Shown: positions 1-11,304 of the stretch, piece after piece | Layout: every line of letters begins with the position of its first letter | How positions within the stretch are numbered: position 1 is the first letter of the stretch | Assembly (NCBI RefSeq): GCF_019711415.1 | Contig: NZ_JAIGNJ010000002.1 | Coordinates: 434,001-498,000, forward strand | DNA: 64,000 nt | Source of the DNA: Qipengyuania vesicularis | GTDB taxonomy: Bacteria > Pseudomonadota > Alphaproteobacteria > Sphingomonadales > Sphingomonadaceae | Reading direction: 5' to 3' | The notes under the pieces: model-generated | Databases searched by the model: none | Seen by the model: only the letters and a program-made list of their open reading frames with translations | Told to the model about the DNA's origin: nothing | Position numbers and translations under genes: made by a program

Positions 1-1311
1 TGCCTGGAGACCCTGACGGAAGAAGGAGAGGTCGCGATCCTGGTATCCGCGTTCACGCTGCGCATCGGGCTTCTGGCGCTCGTGCGACAGGCGATAGAGC
101 CGCTGCGCCGCCGAGAGGAGCGAGGGGCGCGTCGCGAAATTGTACCAGAAAGCCTGACGGGCGGCTTCGGCGCTCTCTTCGGACAATGCGGTGAGCCCGG
201 AAATCGCCTCGCCATAAGCGGCGCGGGAGGGATCGGCACCAATCCAGGCCGCAAGCGCCTCTTCGCGCTCTGCACGGCGCTCGACGAGCCCGACCCGGCG
301 CGCACCTTCGAGCTGGCCGCGCGTGTTCTTCTCGAAATTGTTAAGGCTGGCGAGCAGCGATTCATACTTCACCCGCGCATCCGATCCTGCGGGCGCGGCC
401 TCCTCGATCGTGTCGACCCAGTCGTTCACCAGCTTGACGTAGGTCGGGTATGTCCAGCTGAAGGTGTTCTCCACCTCGGCGAGCGTCGCATAGCGGGAGG
501 TCGAGCCCGGATAGCCCGCTGCCATCACGAAATCGCCCTCTTTCAGCCCGCTCGCGCTTACCTTGAGGTGATGGTCGGGACGGTAAGGGACATTCTCTTC
601 GGCATAATCGGCCGCCGACCCGTCGGGCGCCACATAGGCGCGGTAAAAGGCGAAATCGCCCGTGTGGCGCGGCCACATCCAATTGTCGATGTCGCCGCCA
701 TACTTGCCGATCGCATCCGCCGGAGCATAGACCAGCCGGACGTCGCGCACTTCGAGCCGCTCGATCAGCGTATACTGCGCACCGCCGTAGAAGCTGGCGA
801 CAAGGCAGCGGTAACCCGCCTTCTGCTCGCATTCCGCGGTGATATCCTTGCTGCGCTGGTCGACCGTCTCGTAGCGCTCGGTCGGCGACATGGCTTCGAC
901 ACCTTCGCGCATGCGGGCGGTTACATCGGTGAGCGCGGTCGTCACATAGACGCGCGTGCCGGGTGCTGCGGGAAGCTCATCGCCGAGGGACTTCGCCAGG
1001 AAGCCGTTTTCGAGATAGTTGTTCTCTGCCGTCGAATTGTACTGCACCGATCCACGCGCACAGTGATGGTTGGTGACCACCAGGCCCTGCTCCGAAAGAA
1101 AGCTGCCGGTGCAGCCCGGAAGCTGGACCACCGCACCCATCGGGAAACCGGTGAGATCCGTGAGCACTTCGGGATCGAGTTCCAGGCCGGTGTCGCGCAG
1201 ATCGTCGGCGATTTCGGGCAGCTGCTGCGGAGTGAACATGCCTTCCTTGGCGGCAAGCGGCGCGGAAGCAGCGCACGCCAGGAGGGCGGCGACAGTGGCG
1301 GTGGTACGCAT
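1..1311 (-). CDS. S46 family serine peptidase (dipeptidyl peptidase), C-terminus cut by window edge
   Basis: About 437 N-terminal residues are present; the C-terminus lies beyond base 1. The protein starts with a signal peptide (MRTTATVAALLACAASAPLA), so it is exported. The TNHHC motif at residues 80-84 holds the expected catalytic histidine, and a GDIDNWMWPRHTGDF block further in matches the aspartate region of the S46 (DPP7/DPP11) chymotrypsin-like peptidases. The catalytic serine and the residue that sets P1 preference lie in the missing part, so substrate choice cannot be read. Family members remove dipeptides from peptides in the periplasm. The gene has its own leader downstream of the terminator at 1422-1462. 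Confidence 0.93.
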   Translation of the reverse strand, partial: MRTTATVAALLACAASAPLAAKEGMFTPQQLPEIADDLRDTGLELDPEVLTDLTGFPMGAVVQLPGCTGSFLSEQGLVVTNHHCARGSVQYNSTAENNYLENGFLAKSLGDELPAAPGTRVYVTTALTDVTARMREGVEAMSPTERYETVDQRSKDITAECEQKAGYRCLVASFYGGAQYTLIERLEVRDVRLVYAPADAIGKYGGDIDNWMWPRHTGDFAFYRAYVAPDGSAADYAEENVPYRPDHHLKVSASGLKEGDFVMAAGYPGSTSRYATLAEVENTFSWTYPTYVKLVNDWVDTIEEAAPAGSDARVKYESLLASLNNFEKNTRGQLEGARRVGLVERRAEREEALAAWIGADPSRAAYGEAISGLTALSEESAEAARQAFWYNFATRPSLLSAAQRLYRLSHERQKPDAQRERGYQDRDLSFFRQGLQA

Positions 1312-1421
1312 GAATGGAAGTCCCTTTTCTCTAACGCGCGACCCCTCGCGCGGGATGGAACTTCGCTACCACGTCGCGCACTTGCGGCAATGTCGTTCGT
1401 CGAAAAACCGCCTCGTTGCGG

Positions 1422-1462
1422 ACAAAGAAAAGAGCCCCGCCGGATATCCGGCGAGGCCCCTT
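1422..1462 (-). terminator. Rho-independent terminator of the DUF4410-like lipoprotein gene
   Basis: On the minus strand a GC-rich hairpin (arms CGCCGGAT/ATCCGGCG, extended by GGCC-type pairs) is followed by TCTTTTCTTT. It lies 23 bases after the stop of the lipoprotein gene and separates it from the S46 peptidase gene. Confidence 0.8.
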
Positions 1463-1484
1463 TCCGATTAGCTATGCAAGCTGC

Positions 1485-1967
1485 TTACTGAGCGAATTCC
1501 TTGGCAGCATATTCGGCCACTTCCTTGATGGCCTTGTCGATGCCGCTCTTGTTCGAGCCGCCCATGAAGCCGCCCGAGACCGAACCTTCACCGCGAACCG
1601 TGGCGAGAACTTCGCCTTCGGGCGACACGAAGTCGACTTCGAGGTGGATTTTCGAACCGCCGGCGAACGGGCCAAGCAGGTAACGGGCAGCGCGGCTGCC
1701 TTCGTCGAAGCCGACATAACGATACCTGATCGTCAGGCCGTCACCCTTGGCAAAAGGTGCGTCTTCACCTTCGAAGAGCTCCTTGGCGAGCTTCTCTTCG
1801 GTGTAGGTGAGGTTGTTTTCGTCAACTTCGACGCGCGAATTGTCGTGCACGATCGTCGCGGTGTCGGTGCGATAGTCGCTGGCATTCGGCGTTTCGACGG
1901 TGAGCGCGCCCGAAGCGCATGCAGACAGTGCCAGCGCGAGCGCCGACGCAAACAGTACTTTCTTCAT
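1485..1967 (-). CDS. DUF4410-like outer membrane lipoprotein
   Basis: A 160-residue protein with a lipoprotein signal: MKKVLFASALALALSACASG, lipobox LSAC, Cys at 17. The start is placed at MKKV because it opens the signal peptide; a longer reading frame upstream adds 23 residues with no signal character. The mature part is a single small domain with the pattern of DUF4410 proteins (YRYVGFDEGSRAARYLLG, then VDFVSPEGEVLATVRGEG and a Gly-rich segment). Function is unknown; relatives are predicted envelope lipoproteins. It is a single-gene unit with its own terminator. The domain assignment is from pattern memory, the lipoprotein call is direct. Confidence 0.85.
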   Translation of the reverse strand: MKKVLFASALALALSACASGALTVETPNASDYRTDTATIVHDNSRVEVDENNLTYTEEKLAKELFEGEDAPFAKGDGLTIRYRYVGFDEGSRAARYLLGPFAGGSKIHLEVDFVSPEGEVLATVRGEGSVSGGFMGGSNKSGIDKAIKEVAEYAAKEFAQ

Positions 1968-2074
1968 TATGACCCCATTTACAGTCCAAACGAGGTGGGC
2001 ATTACTTGCACAAAGGCGAATTCGATCAAGCAACAAATGATCGAAATCCGCACAGCAATCGGCCTGCTAATACT

Positions 2075-2093
2075 TTGCCACTCACTGTGGCAA
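2075..2093 (-). terminator. Hairpin just after gatB, possible terminator
   Basis: Perfect 7-bp stem TTGCCAC/GTGGCAA with a 5-base loop, starting 5 bases past the gatB stop codon. The T-run is weak on the minus strand (AAGTATT), so termination is plausible, not certain. Confidence 0.4.
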
Positions 2094-2098
2094 TTTTG

Positions 2099-3595
2099 TC
2101 AGCCCAGCTTGCTCTTCAGCAGCTGGTTCACCACCGCCGGATTGGCCTTGCCCTGCATCGCTTTCATCGTCTGGCCGACGAAGAAGCCGAACAGCTTGTC
2201 CTTGCCACCGCGATATTCTTCGACCTTGTCGGCGTTGTTTGCGATGATCTGATCGATAGCCGCCTCGATCGCGCCCGTGTCGCTGACCTGCTTGAGGCCG
2301 CGCTCGTCCGCGATTGTCTCGGGCTCGCCGCCTTCCTTGAGGACGATCTCGTAAATTTCCTTGGCCTGACCGCCCGAAATCTCACCCTTGTCCTGCATGG
2401 CGAGGATGCTGGCCTGAGCTTCTGCAGTGGCGTTGGCCATGTTCGCCTCATCACCCAGCGACTTGACCACGCCCGGCGCAACCGAAAGCGCCCAGTTGGC
2501 GACCTGCGTGGCGACTTTGGGTTCAGGCTTGCCGATCTTGGCAGCGGTAGCGGCGAGCAAGGTTTCGAAGCGGCCGAAGGTTTCGACCTCCGCCGTCAGC
2601 TCGCGCGCGTTATAGGGCGTGAGGCCCAGCTCGTTCTCGTACCGCGTGCGCTTGGCATCGGGCAGTTCCGGAAGGCTTGCGCGGCATTCCTCGATAAAGC
2701 TGTCCTCCAGCTCGAGCGGCAGCAGGTCAGGATCGGGGAAGTAGCGATAGTCATGCGCATCTTCCTTGCTGCGCATGGTGCGCGTGGTGCCGGTGTTCGG
2801 ATCGAACAGGCGCGTTTCCTGCTCCACCGCACCTCCATTCTCGATGACATCGACCTGGCGGTTGGCCTCGTATTCGATAACCTGCATCACGAAGCGAACC
2901 GAGTTCACGTTCTTCGTTTCGGTACGCGTGCCGAATTCCTCGCCCGGGCGGCGGACCGACACATTGACGTCGGCGCGCATCGAACCTTCTTCCATGTTCC
3001 CGTCGCACGAACCGACATAGCGCAGGATCGAGCGCAGCTTGCGGACATAGGCGCCTGCTTCTGCGGGGCTGCGCATATCGGGCTTGGAGACGATCTCCAT
3101 CAGCGCGATGCCCACGCGGTTGAGATCGACATAGGACATGGTCGGATGCTGGTCGTGCATCAGCTTGCCTGCATCCTGCTCGACATGGATGCGCTCGATC
3201 CCGATGTGCTTGTCTTCGGGAATACCGGCCTTCTCGTCCGCCTCGATCAGTAGCTGCCCCTCGCCCACGATGGGGTGGTAGAGCTGGCTGATCTGGTAGC
3301 CCTGCGGAAGGTCGGCGTAGAAGTAGTTCTTGCGGTCGAACCGCGAGTACTTGTTGATCTGCGCGTCGATCGCCATGCCGGTGCGCACCGCCTGGCGAAT
3401 GCATTCACGATTGGGCACGGGCAGCATTCCGGGCATCGCCGCATCGACGAGGCTGACCTGCGTATTTGGCTCGGCACCGAAGGCGGTCGAAGCGCCCGAG
3501 AAAAGCTTGGCATTGGAAGTAACCTGCGCGTGGACTTCGAGGCCGATCACGACCTCCCATTCGCCGGTTGCACCGTGGATTGTGTATTTGGTCAT
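2099..3595 (-). CDS. gatB: Aspartyl/glutamyl-tRNA(Asn/Gln) amidotransferase subunit B
   Basis: 498 residues. GatB holds the kinase and tRNA-binding parts of the GatCAB complex, which turns Glu-tRNA(Gln) and/or Asp-tRNA(Asn) into the amide form in the cytosol. The family signature [11 protein letters not shown] sits near the N-terminus, followed by [18 protein letters not shown], and the C-terminal YqeY-like region ends in NQLLKSKLG. The start MTKYTIHG is chosen over an upstream in-frame ATG because conserved sequence begins there. It is unlinked from gatCA, which lie 4 kb away on the same strand beyond a glycan gene block. Confidence 0.98.
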   Translation of the reverse strand: MTKYTIHGATGEWEVVIGLEVHAQVTSNAKLFSGASTAFGAEPNTQVSLVDAAMPGMLPVPNRECIRQAVRTGMAIDAQINKYSRFDRKNYFYADLPQGYQISQLYHPIVGEGQLLIEADEKAGIPEDKHIGIERIHVEQDAGKLMHDQHPTMSYVDLNRVGIALMEIVSKPDMRSPAEAGAYVRKLRSILRYVGSCDGNMEEGSMRADVNVSVRRPGEEFGTRTETKNVNSVRFVMQVIEYEANRQVDVIENGGAVEQETRLFDPNTGTTRTMRSKEDAHDYRYFPDPDLLPLELEDSFIEECRASLPELPDAKRTRYENELGLTPYNARELTAEVETFGRFETLLAATAAKIGKPEPKVATQVANWALSVAPGVVKSLGDEANMANATAEAQASILAMQDKGEISGGQAKEIYEIVLKEGGEPETIADERGLKQVSDTGAIEAAIDQIIANNADKVEEYRGGKDKLFGFFVGQTMKAMQGKANPAVVNQLLKSKLG

Positions 3596-3623
3596 GTCTT
3601 GCCTATCAATCTTGGCTTGCGCC

Positions 3624-4847
3624 CTAGGCACCACTTTCGGCGACAGCAAGGGCCTTTCTCAACTGCCTGTCGTAGCGTTCCGGTGGGTCGAAGAACAGCT
3701 TTCGCAAACCGCGCGCGGCATCCACCTTCTCCCTGACCAATTCGGGATTGTTGGCGAGTTTCCAGATCGCTTCGGCATAGCTGGACGGATTGTCGACCTC
3801 CGCTTCGAAACAGGCGTCCCCAACGACGCGTATGCTGGGGCATGCCTGCGATGTCACCACAGGTCGCAAAGTCAGCACGCCCTCGATCACTGACTTTGCC
3901 ACGCCTTCTTCGAAATCGGACCGTGTCGGTACGATGACGATATCTGCGTCGCGGTAATGATCCAGCAGTTGCGCGCCCGCCGTAAAGCCATGCACAGTGA
4001 CGAGCGCTTCAAGGTTGCGGCGAGCAATTTCAGCCCGCAGCTCATCAAGATCACTTCCGGTGCCATGGATATCGAAGTGTACTCTGGGTCCTTCTCGAAG
4101 GCTCAGCCTCTCCGCCATTTCGAGCAGATCGAAGACACCCTTGTTTCGAGTGACTCGTCCGGCGAAAATTACTCGGACCTCCTCCCGGCCGCCCTCAGCG
4201 ATTGAAGGTGGACCGAAGTCCGCGAACATCTTCTCTTTGTAGTCGGGTCGGAGCAGGAATGTGTCGCGCCTATCCGAGCCAGGCATGGCTCTCAGCTCGT
4301 CAAGTATCGGCTCGACAATGACCATGCTCGGATCGCCATTCGCCATATGGACGCTGGCCGAAGCGCGGATCAGCAACTCGTGGGGACTGAACGCACTATG
4401 GCCGAGCGAACGGATAGCGCAGTGGAACGAGTTGACGAACTTCATGCCCCGGCGCCGGAAAGGCGGCGTGACGAACCAGTATTGCGGTGCATCAGTCATC
4501 ACGACTGTCCGCGCACCTGCTCCTTCCAGCTCGCTCAGCCTCTCACGGGTCCACCGCACCATGTCCATGTGGTAGCGCAGCCCGCTACTGGTCGGTTTTG
4601 GGCGATTGAGAATGGTGAAGTTGCCGTGAGTTTCCTCGTAGGCTTCTCCCGCTTCTGAAGTTATCACAACGCCGGACCGGCCTTGGTCTTCGACTTCATT
4701 GAACCAGTGGCGCAAATAGCTTGTGCCGAACAATTCGGTGTGCGCCTCGTCGCGCCAGGCGCGGTACACCTTGCGGGCGTCGACCGGGCCGCTGAGGTAA
4801 CCGACGACGGGAGGGGGCTGGTTTGAGTTGCTGTTGACCGAGTTCAC
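3624..4847 (-). CDS. Glycosyltransferase family 4 protein
   Basis: 407 residues with a GTG start. The C-terminal half is a typical GT-B fold donor domain: [20 protein letters not shown], then [42 protein letters not shown], the E-x7-E type nucleotide-sugar binding block of GT4 enzymes. The N-terminal half is variable, as expected for an acceptor domain. There is no signal peptide or membrane segment, so it is a cytosolic enzyme making a surface glycan. It ends 28 bases before gatB and is divergent from the methyltransferase at 4987. Sugar and linkage cannot be predicted. Confidence 0.9.
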   Translation of the reverse strand: MNSVNSNSNQPPPVVGYLSGPVDARKVYRAWRDEAHTELFGTSYLRHWFNEVEDQGRSGVVITSEAGEAYEETHGNFTILNRPKPTSSGLRYHMDMVRWTRERLSELEGAGARTVVMTDAPQYWFVTPPFRRRGMKFVNSFHCAIRSLGHSAFSPHELLIRASASVHMANGDPSMVIVEPILDELRAMPGSDRRDTFLLRPDYKEKMFADFGPPSIAEGGREEVRVIFAGRVTRNKGVFDLLEMAERLSLREGPRVHFDIHGTGSDLDELRAEIARRNLEALVTVHGFTAGAQLLDHYRDADIVIVPTRSDFEEGVAKSVIEGVLTLRPVVTSQACPSIRVVGDACFEAEVDNPSSYAEAIWKLANNPELVREKVDAARGLRKLFFDPPERYDRQLRKALAVAESGA

Positions 4848-4986
4848 CGAATGCCCATACGAATATCTTTAACTGTCCTTCGGTTAATGGATATCAACTC
4901 AAGGCGATATCGCACAGTAACAGCTTCTCGGTTTTCCTCGGTTTGCCGGGCCCTGTAGAGATCAGTTTGCGGAGTTAGCTTTAACG

Positions 4987-5883
4987 ATGAAAGACCTAGA
5001 CACTTGCCCGGTCTGTAACAACGCAAATCTAAAGCTGGCCTATTCCGGTCAATCGCTGCGCGTGGCTTCCGAGAAGCACAAGTGGTCGGTGTCACAATGC
5101 CGCGATTGCGGACATGGCTTCATCAATCCGCAACCCGAGTGGGACGATCTCAAACATTACTACGACAGCTCCTACGGCGCTTACGAAACATCTCACGGGA
5201 CGACAGCTGACGATGCGGAGGTGATCGCCAAGGCGCGCAAGGACGGCGAGTTCCGCCACCTCTCGCTGCCAATCGAGGGCAAGAAGATCCTCGATGTTGG
5301 AACCGGCGGGGGCTTTTTCCTGCGTATATGCAAGGAACTGGGCGCAGAGGTCCAAGGTGTCGAACCCAGCGAGGTCGCAGCCAAGATCGTGCGCGGCCAG
5401 GGGATAGAAGTATTCCATGGCATGCTCGACGATTTCGAAACCGATGAACGTTTCGACATCATCACGGCAAACCAGGTCCTCGAACACACATCCGACCCTG
5501 TTGCTACCCTGGCGAAGATGCGCTCACTGCTCGCAGATGGCGGGTTGATCTGGATAGCGGTGCCGAATGCCGATTGCCTTTGGGCGAAGATCCTGGGTGC
5601 GCGATGGGATGGGGCTGACCTGCCCTATCACCTGATGCAATTCACCCCTTCCAGCCTGCGAAAGGCGGCGGAAAGTGCGGGTCTGACAGTGGGTGACATG
5701 CAGACCGTATCCGTACCATGGATCACGCGCCACTCGATCCGCAAATCGATGCGAGAATACCTCAAGGTGCCCACACCGGTTTCGGGAGTGCTCGTACCGC
5801 TTTCGCTGGCGACCGCGATCGGAGAGCGGATGGATAGACGTCGTACCGGCGACAATATGATTTTCGAACTGCTGCCCGCCTGA
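4987..5883 (+). CDS. Zinc-ribbon class I SAM-dependent methyltransferase
   Basis: 298 residues. The N-terminus carries two CxxC pairs (CPVC at 7-10 and CRDCG near 38), as in the sugar/polyketide methyltransferases with an N-terminal zinc-binding domain. The SAM-binding core follows: ILDVGTGGGFFLRI (motif I), VQGVEPS (motif II) and FDIITANQVLEHTSDP (motif IV region). The C-terminal half has no further motif I can name. It sits between a glycosyltransferase and two FkbM methyltransferases, so methylation of a glycan or its precursor is the likely role (inferred). It converges on the FkbM gene at 5902 with only 18 bases between. Confidence 0.87.
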   Translation: MKDLDTCPVCNNANLKLAYSGQSLRVASEKHKWSVSQCRDCGHGFINPQPEWDDLKHYYDSSYGAYETSHGTTADDAEVIAKARKDGEFRHLSLPIEGKKILDVGTGGGFFLRICKELGAEVQGVEPSEVAAKIVRGQGIEVFHGMLDDFETDERFDIITANQVLEHTSDPVATLAKMRSLLADGGLIWIAVPNADCLWAKILGARWDGADLPYHLMQFTPSSLRKAAESAGLTVGDMQTVSVPWITRHSIRKSMREYLKVPTPVSGVLVPLSLATAIGERMDRRRTGDNMIFELLPA

Positions 5884-5901
5884 GTTCGCGGGAGGCGCGC
5901 C

Positions 5902-6678
5902 TTAAGGGTCGCGCCGCACGTAGATCAGGTTCTCGCCCCTGATCAGCACATCAAAGTCCCGCCTGCCCATCTCTGCTTGGAAATTCCGGCTTGTTGCCCG
6001 GCCGGCAAACATGTGGTCGTGCGGTTCAATGTAGACGAGTTTTACCTGGTCCAGCCACGCGGTATTCGCGGAGAAGAGGTCGTCTTCGAAGCCTTCGATG
6101 TCTATCTTGACTGCGAAGAGTTCGCCACTTTCGACCGAGCGAAGGCACTCGTCGACCGTGACCACTCGGCAGCCACTTTCTGACCGCTCAGTCGTGACCG
6201 CATAGGCTTCGACTTCGCTATCAACGGAGACGAAACCCGGTTCGCCGCCGATGGCTGCTTCGACGACATCGATTTGCTTTCGCCTCGCGCAATTCGTGCG
6301 CGCCAAGGCCGCGTTGGCAGGATCGGGCTCCACCGCAACGACATGGGCGCGCGGCCATTCTCGTGCGAACCACAGGGCTGCGGCACCGATGTTGGCCCCG
6401 GCGTCGATGATGACCGGGACCTTGCCGCGAGCGACCATATCGGCCTCAAACCGCTTCAATCGGTCGACCTGCGCGTCCTGAGGGATCCAGTACTGCTCGT
6501 CACGATGGATCTGGCGGACGACTTCGAGGTCGCTCGTCCCGCGTCTTACGCAGATGGTTTCGCCCTTCCCCAAGGGGAGTGTCGAGCCCAGCTTCGCCCG
6601 CAAGGCAAAGCCGGGGCCGCCGCGTAGCAGGTCCTTGGCTGTCGCCAATGCGCTAACCTTGAGGGAAAAACTCGCCAT
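5902..6678 (-). CDS. FkbM family methyltransferase (copy 1)
   Basis: 258 residues. The core is FkbM-like: VIIDAGANIGAAALWFAREWPRA (SAM motif I), VVAVEPDPANAALARTN, and the late block FAVKIDIEGFEDDLF followed by VKLVYIEPHDHMF. These enzymes O-methylate sugars or small molecules. It lies 62 bases downstream of a second FkbM gene on the same strand, so both are probably co-transcribed. The two proteins share the IDIEG/LDIEG and IELHD-type blocks but are clearly diverged outside them, so they probably act on different positions or acceptors (inferred). Confidence 0.9.
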   Translation of the reverse strand: MASFSLKVSALATAKDLLRGGPGFALRAKLGSTLPLGKGETICVRRGTSDLEVVRQIHRDEQYWIPQDAQVDRLKRFEADMVARGKVPVIIDAGANIGAAALWFAREWPRAHVVAVEPDPANAALARTNCARRKQIDVVEAAIGGEPGFVSVDSEVEAYAVTTERSESGCRVVTVDECLRSVESGELFAVKIDIEGFEDDLFSANTAWLDQVKLVYIEPHDHMFAGRATSRNFQAEMGRRDFDVLIRGENLIYVRRDP

Positions 6679-6740
6679 GCGGCGATCCTAGGTTCGTCGC
6701 CGCGGCCTGCCAAGCTCGGCAAGCTCGCTACGCACAGTGC

Positions 6741-7544
6741 TCAGGCAGCGGCGCGATCGTGGCGGAAAGAGAGATATTTCTCTCCATCCATGTCGCGATT
6801 GACGCGTCCTTCGGTCGCGCCTTGAAAGGCCTCGCTGCAGCCGCCGACAATTCGATCGTGGAGTTCGATACATACCACGCCGACGTCCGCGATCCAGCCG
6901 GGCTTGTCTTTCAGGAGCTGGTATTCGCCGCCTTCAATATCGAGCTTGAGGATGTCGACCCCGCCCTTGCCGAAGCGCTCCATCAGTTCGGGGATCGTGA
7001 CGCAGTCGACCTCGTGCAGGACGCGGCTGTCGGGATGATCATCGGGGCGCTCGACGATGGTGAAGCCCCATTCGCCCGTGCCCCGGTTGCGCAGCTCGAT
7101 CTTCCCGCTGTGGTTGCTCAGCGCGGCGTTGACCGGGTGGATGTTGGGATAGGCTGCGACATTGCGCTTGAGCAGCGCGAAATTGTCCTGGCTTGGCTCC
7201 AGCGTCACAACCGTGGCGTCTGGATAGGCCTTGGCGAATTCGATCGCGGCGGTGCCAATATAGCCCCCACCATCGACGATGAAGCCGTGCTCGAGGTCGG
7301 GTACGGCCTTGAACAGGGAATCGAGCTCGCCTCTCAACGATACTGTCGCCGCATCGAGATCCGATGAAAATGTGCGGATATGCACCCGCGTGCCGCCGAT
7401 GGTCACCGGCACGGTGGTCTTCTTGCCGAGGATCGATGCCGCCAGCCAGCGACCGGCATCGACCGGCCCGGACTCGCGCGTCAGGATCGCGCCATACTTG
7501 ATCGCGCGTTCGAACTTGGTCCGAATTCTTGCGACAATGCTCAT
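6741..7544 (-). CDS. FkbM family methyltransferase (copy 2)
   Basis: 267 residues. It shows the FkbM pattern: GFIVDGGGYIGTAAIEFAKA (motif I), VVTLEPSQDNFALLKRNVA, then DILKLDIEGGEYQLL and VGVVCIELHDRIVGG near the C-terminus. There is no signal peptide. It is the first gene of the minus-strand FkbM pair and has a 109-base leader after gatA. Together with the GT4 and the zinc-ribbon methyltransferase it forms a small glycan-modification block placed between gatCA and gatB. Confidence 0.9.
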   Translation of the reverse strand: MSIVARIRTKFERAIKYGAILTRESGPVDAGRWLAASILGKKTTVPVTIGGTRVHIRTFSSDLDAATVSLRGELDSLFKAVPDLEHGFIVDGGGYIGTAAIEFAKAYPDATVVTLEPSQDNFALLKRNVAAYPNIHPVNAALSNHSGKIELRNRGTGEWGFTIVERPDDHPDSRVLHEVDCVTIPELMERFGKGGVDILKLDIEGGEYQLLKDKPGWIADVGVVCIELHDRIVGGCSEAFQGATEGRVNRDMDGEKYLSFRHDRAAA

Positions 7545-7653
7545 TGCTGGCCGGCCCCCAAACCGTTCTAGAAACGCGAAATTACCACTGGCGCCTATAG
7601 GTGTCCATAAAGCTAACGGCCCACCTGTTTGTCACCAATGTCCCGCGTCGGGG

Positions 7654-9134
<1,481 letters not shown>

Positions 9135-9135
<1 letters not shown>

Positions 9136-9437
9136 TATTCGATCACCTTGGGCACACCGAAAAAGCCATGTTCGGCCACCGGTGCATTGGCGAGCACATC
9201 CTCGCGCCGACCGCCCGAAGTTTCGGGGATCGCATCGACGACGTCGTCGCGCAGGCGCAGCGTGTTGGGGATGACCGCGGTCATCGGCTCGACGCCCGAG
9301 GTATCGACCTCGCCCAGCTGTTCGACCCAGTTGAGGATATTGTTGAGTTCGGGGACCATGCGATCAAGGTCCTCGTCACCCATCTTGATGCGGGCGAGCG
9401 AGGCGATCTTGGCCACTTCTTCGCGTGTGACTGACAT
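9135..9437 (-). CDS. gatC: Aspartyl/glutamyl-tRNA(Asn/Gln) amidotransferase subunit C
   Basis: 100 residues, the usual size of GatC, the small belt-like subunit that stabilises GatA. Conserved features are [12 protein letters not shown] near the N-terminus, the helix [12 protein letters not shown] and the tail [13 protein letters not shown]. The start is set at MSVTREEV; an upstream in-frame ATG adds only four residues. It is the promoter-proximal gene of a gatC-gatA pair coupled by a TAATG junction. Confidence 0.97.
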
Positions 9438-9495
9438 GGTGCAGCGCACTAGCCGCGCAGGCGACCTGCTTCAAGCGGCTATGGCGCATGAAACG

Positions 9496-11217
9496 CTATT
9501 CGAACGGGTCGCCTGCCGGTTTGCCATCGATATAGATGCGCCGACCTGTCCATTCGCGGATTTCGACTTGCGATTCTGCGGTCTGAACTGGTGTGGTTTC
9601 AACCGCTTCTGCGGCGAGGATCGCTTCCATAGCAGCAGAGCCTACCGCGCTATCGTCGACCGCTTCGCCAAGATCGAAGCTCAGGTTCCGCACGATCCCA
9701 CTTTCGACCATAGCCACCTTGCGTCGCCCGTCTTCGTCGGCACCAAGATCCAGTGCAACACAAGGCTTGTCGCACTGCCAGCCATTCCCGCGCACGGAGC
9801 CGCGCACATGCTCGCGCAACGTTTCGTCTTCGAACTCGAAGCGAATATTTGCGAGGCGCTCTTCGCGGCTCGTATCTCGATAGCCGCGATAGGGGCGCAG
9901 TTCCTGTGTTTGCGTTTCACGGGCGATTTTCGCGATTTCGGGATCATCGCTTTTGGTCAGTCTTGCCAGCGCTTCTCGCCCGGCGTCTCCGAAATCCCAT
10001 CGCAGGGCGGTGAAATCGAATTCATCGACCGGAACCTTGCCGGATTGCAGCCTCGCCAGCTGGTCACGCGTGGAGATGGCGCCGAAATCGAGCAGTGGCA
10101 GGGCAAGCAGCAAGGCCAATACGCAAGTGCCAACCGCCAGATGCAGGTTTGCCCGCCGCACACGCTCCATCCAATGCGCCATGCGTCCGCGGATCGGGGC
10201 GACAAAGTATGCAACACCATAGGCGACCGCCACGATGATCGCGACGAGGCCCCAGATACGTTCCGGACTTAGGCCGTATTCGCCGATCCGCGTGCCGGTG
10301 GAAACCGCCGCCATGATCGAGAGTGGCAAAATGCCCAATGCCAGAACCAGCGCTGCCCAGCGCAGCACACGGTTGCCGCTCGCCTCTTCGTCACCGTTGC
10401 GCACGACCGAATTGACCAGCACGAAACTGGCAGCAGCGCAGGACAGCAGCAGCGGTGTCGGGCTGCGGGTCGCTGACCACAGGACTTCAAGCCCGCTCAC
10501 CAGCACCGCGAGGATGAATATCACCAACGCCACTGCGAAAGGCACGGCGATCAGCGAAAACACGAGCATCACCACAGATTGCAGGGTACCGATGATTTTC
10601 AGCTGATTGCGCAGCACGCCCAGCGCAGCACCGAAGGTGACGCCAGAGAACAACCAGCCGAACCATTCCCATTCGAGCAGTTCGTGCAGGAAATCGATGC
10701 CGATGGCGCGGAACAATTCGGACAGGAGGTAAGCCAACAGCCATGAAAGCCCCGTAAAGGCCAGAGCACCCGCCGCGCAGATCGCGTCGGTCCAGACGTG
10801 GAAATGCGTGGCTTCATAGGATGTGCGCAAGCGCAGCTTGTGGAAGCCTGCCTGGAACAGCGGGAGCGCCAGCGTGATGGAGACAATCGCAGCGGCAAAC
10901 CAGTACCCCTCATCGGCGTAGTGGTCTTCCGCCCGCGCTACGCGCCAGGCGATCCCGGCCATGACCGCGCCGACCAATGTGGCGAATACGAGCGGCTCCT
11001 TCCACCGATCGCGGTCGAGCGAGAAGGCAAAGGCCAGTGGTCCGAAGAATACCAGCGCGGTGAGCGCCGCGCGCCATGGCTGGACGTCGTCGTAATCCCA
11101 GTCGCTCGCGAAATGGACCAGCAGCCCGGCCACGCCGAGCAATCCCGCCAGCAACCAGGGGCGCAGCGACCATTCGCCATCCGGTGCAGTCGGTACTGCA
11201 GTGGGGTCCTGGGACAT
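9496..11217 (-). CDS. DUF4153 domain multi-pass membrane protein
   Basis: 573 residues. About ten hydrophobic segments fill residues 20-370, followed by a soluble C-terminal part rich in charged residues that ends in VEIREWTGRRIYIDGKPAGDPFE. The arrangement and the segment VFFGPLAFAFSLDRDRW fit the DUF4153 family of uncharacterised inner-membrane proteins. The C-terminal domain is probably on the periplasmic side (inferred). It stands alone between gatC and the FKBP gene with no obvious partner. Function unknown. Confidence 0.8.
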   Translation of the reverse strand: MSQDPTAVPTAPDGEWSLRPWLLAGLLGVAGLLVHFASDWDYDDVQPWRAALTALVFFGPLAFAFSLDRDRWKEPLVFATLVGAVMAGIAWRVARAEDHYADEGYWFAAAIVSITLALPLFQAGFHKLRLRTSYEATHFHVWTDAICAAGALAFTGLSWLLAYLLSELFRAIGIDFLHELLEWEWFGWLFSGVTFGAALGVLRNQLKIIGTLQSVVMLVFSLIAVPFAVALVIFILAVLVSGLEVLWSATRSPTPLLLSCAAASFVLVNSVVRNGDEEASGNRVLRWAALVLALGILPLSIMAAVSTGTRIGEYGLSPERIWGLVAIIVAVAYGVAYFVAPIRGRMAHWMERVRRANLHLAVGTCVLALLLALPLLDFGAISTRDQLARLQSGKVPVDEFDFTALRWDFGDAGREALARLTKSDDPEIAKIARETQTQELRPYRGYRDTSREERLANIRFEFEDETLREHVRGSVRGNGWQCDKPCVALDLGADEDGRRKVAMVESGIVRNLSFDLGEAVDDSAVGSAAMEAILAAEAVETTPVQTAESQVEIREWTGRRIYIDGKPAGDPFE

Positions 11218-11304
11218 GACGACTTCCTCCTCCGTTACGGGAGGCTAGCCGATCATGCGGGATGTTCCACGCCTGCCACCGGATTTACCGGTGGAAACAG
11301 CGCC

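Noticed and set aside
82..1491. A 469-codon plus-strand frame over the S46 peptidase.
   Set aside because: It is the opposite strand of a gene with signal peptide and catalytic motifs; no family features of its own.
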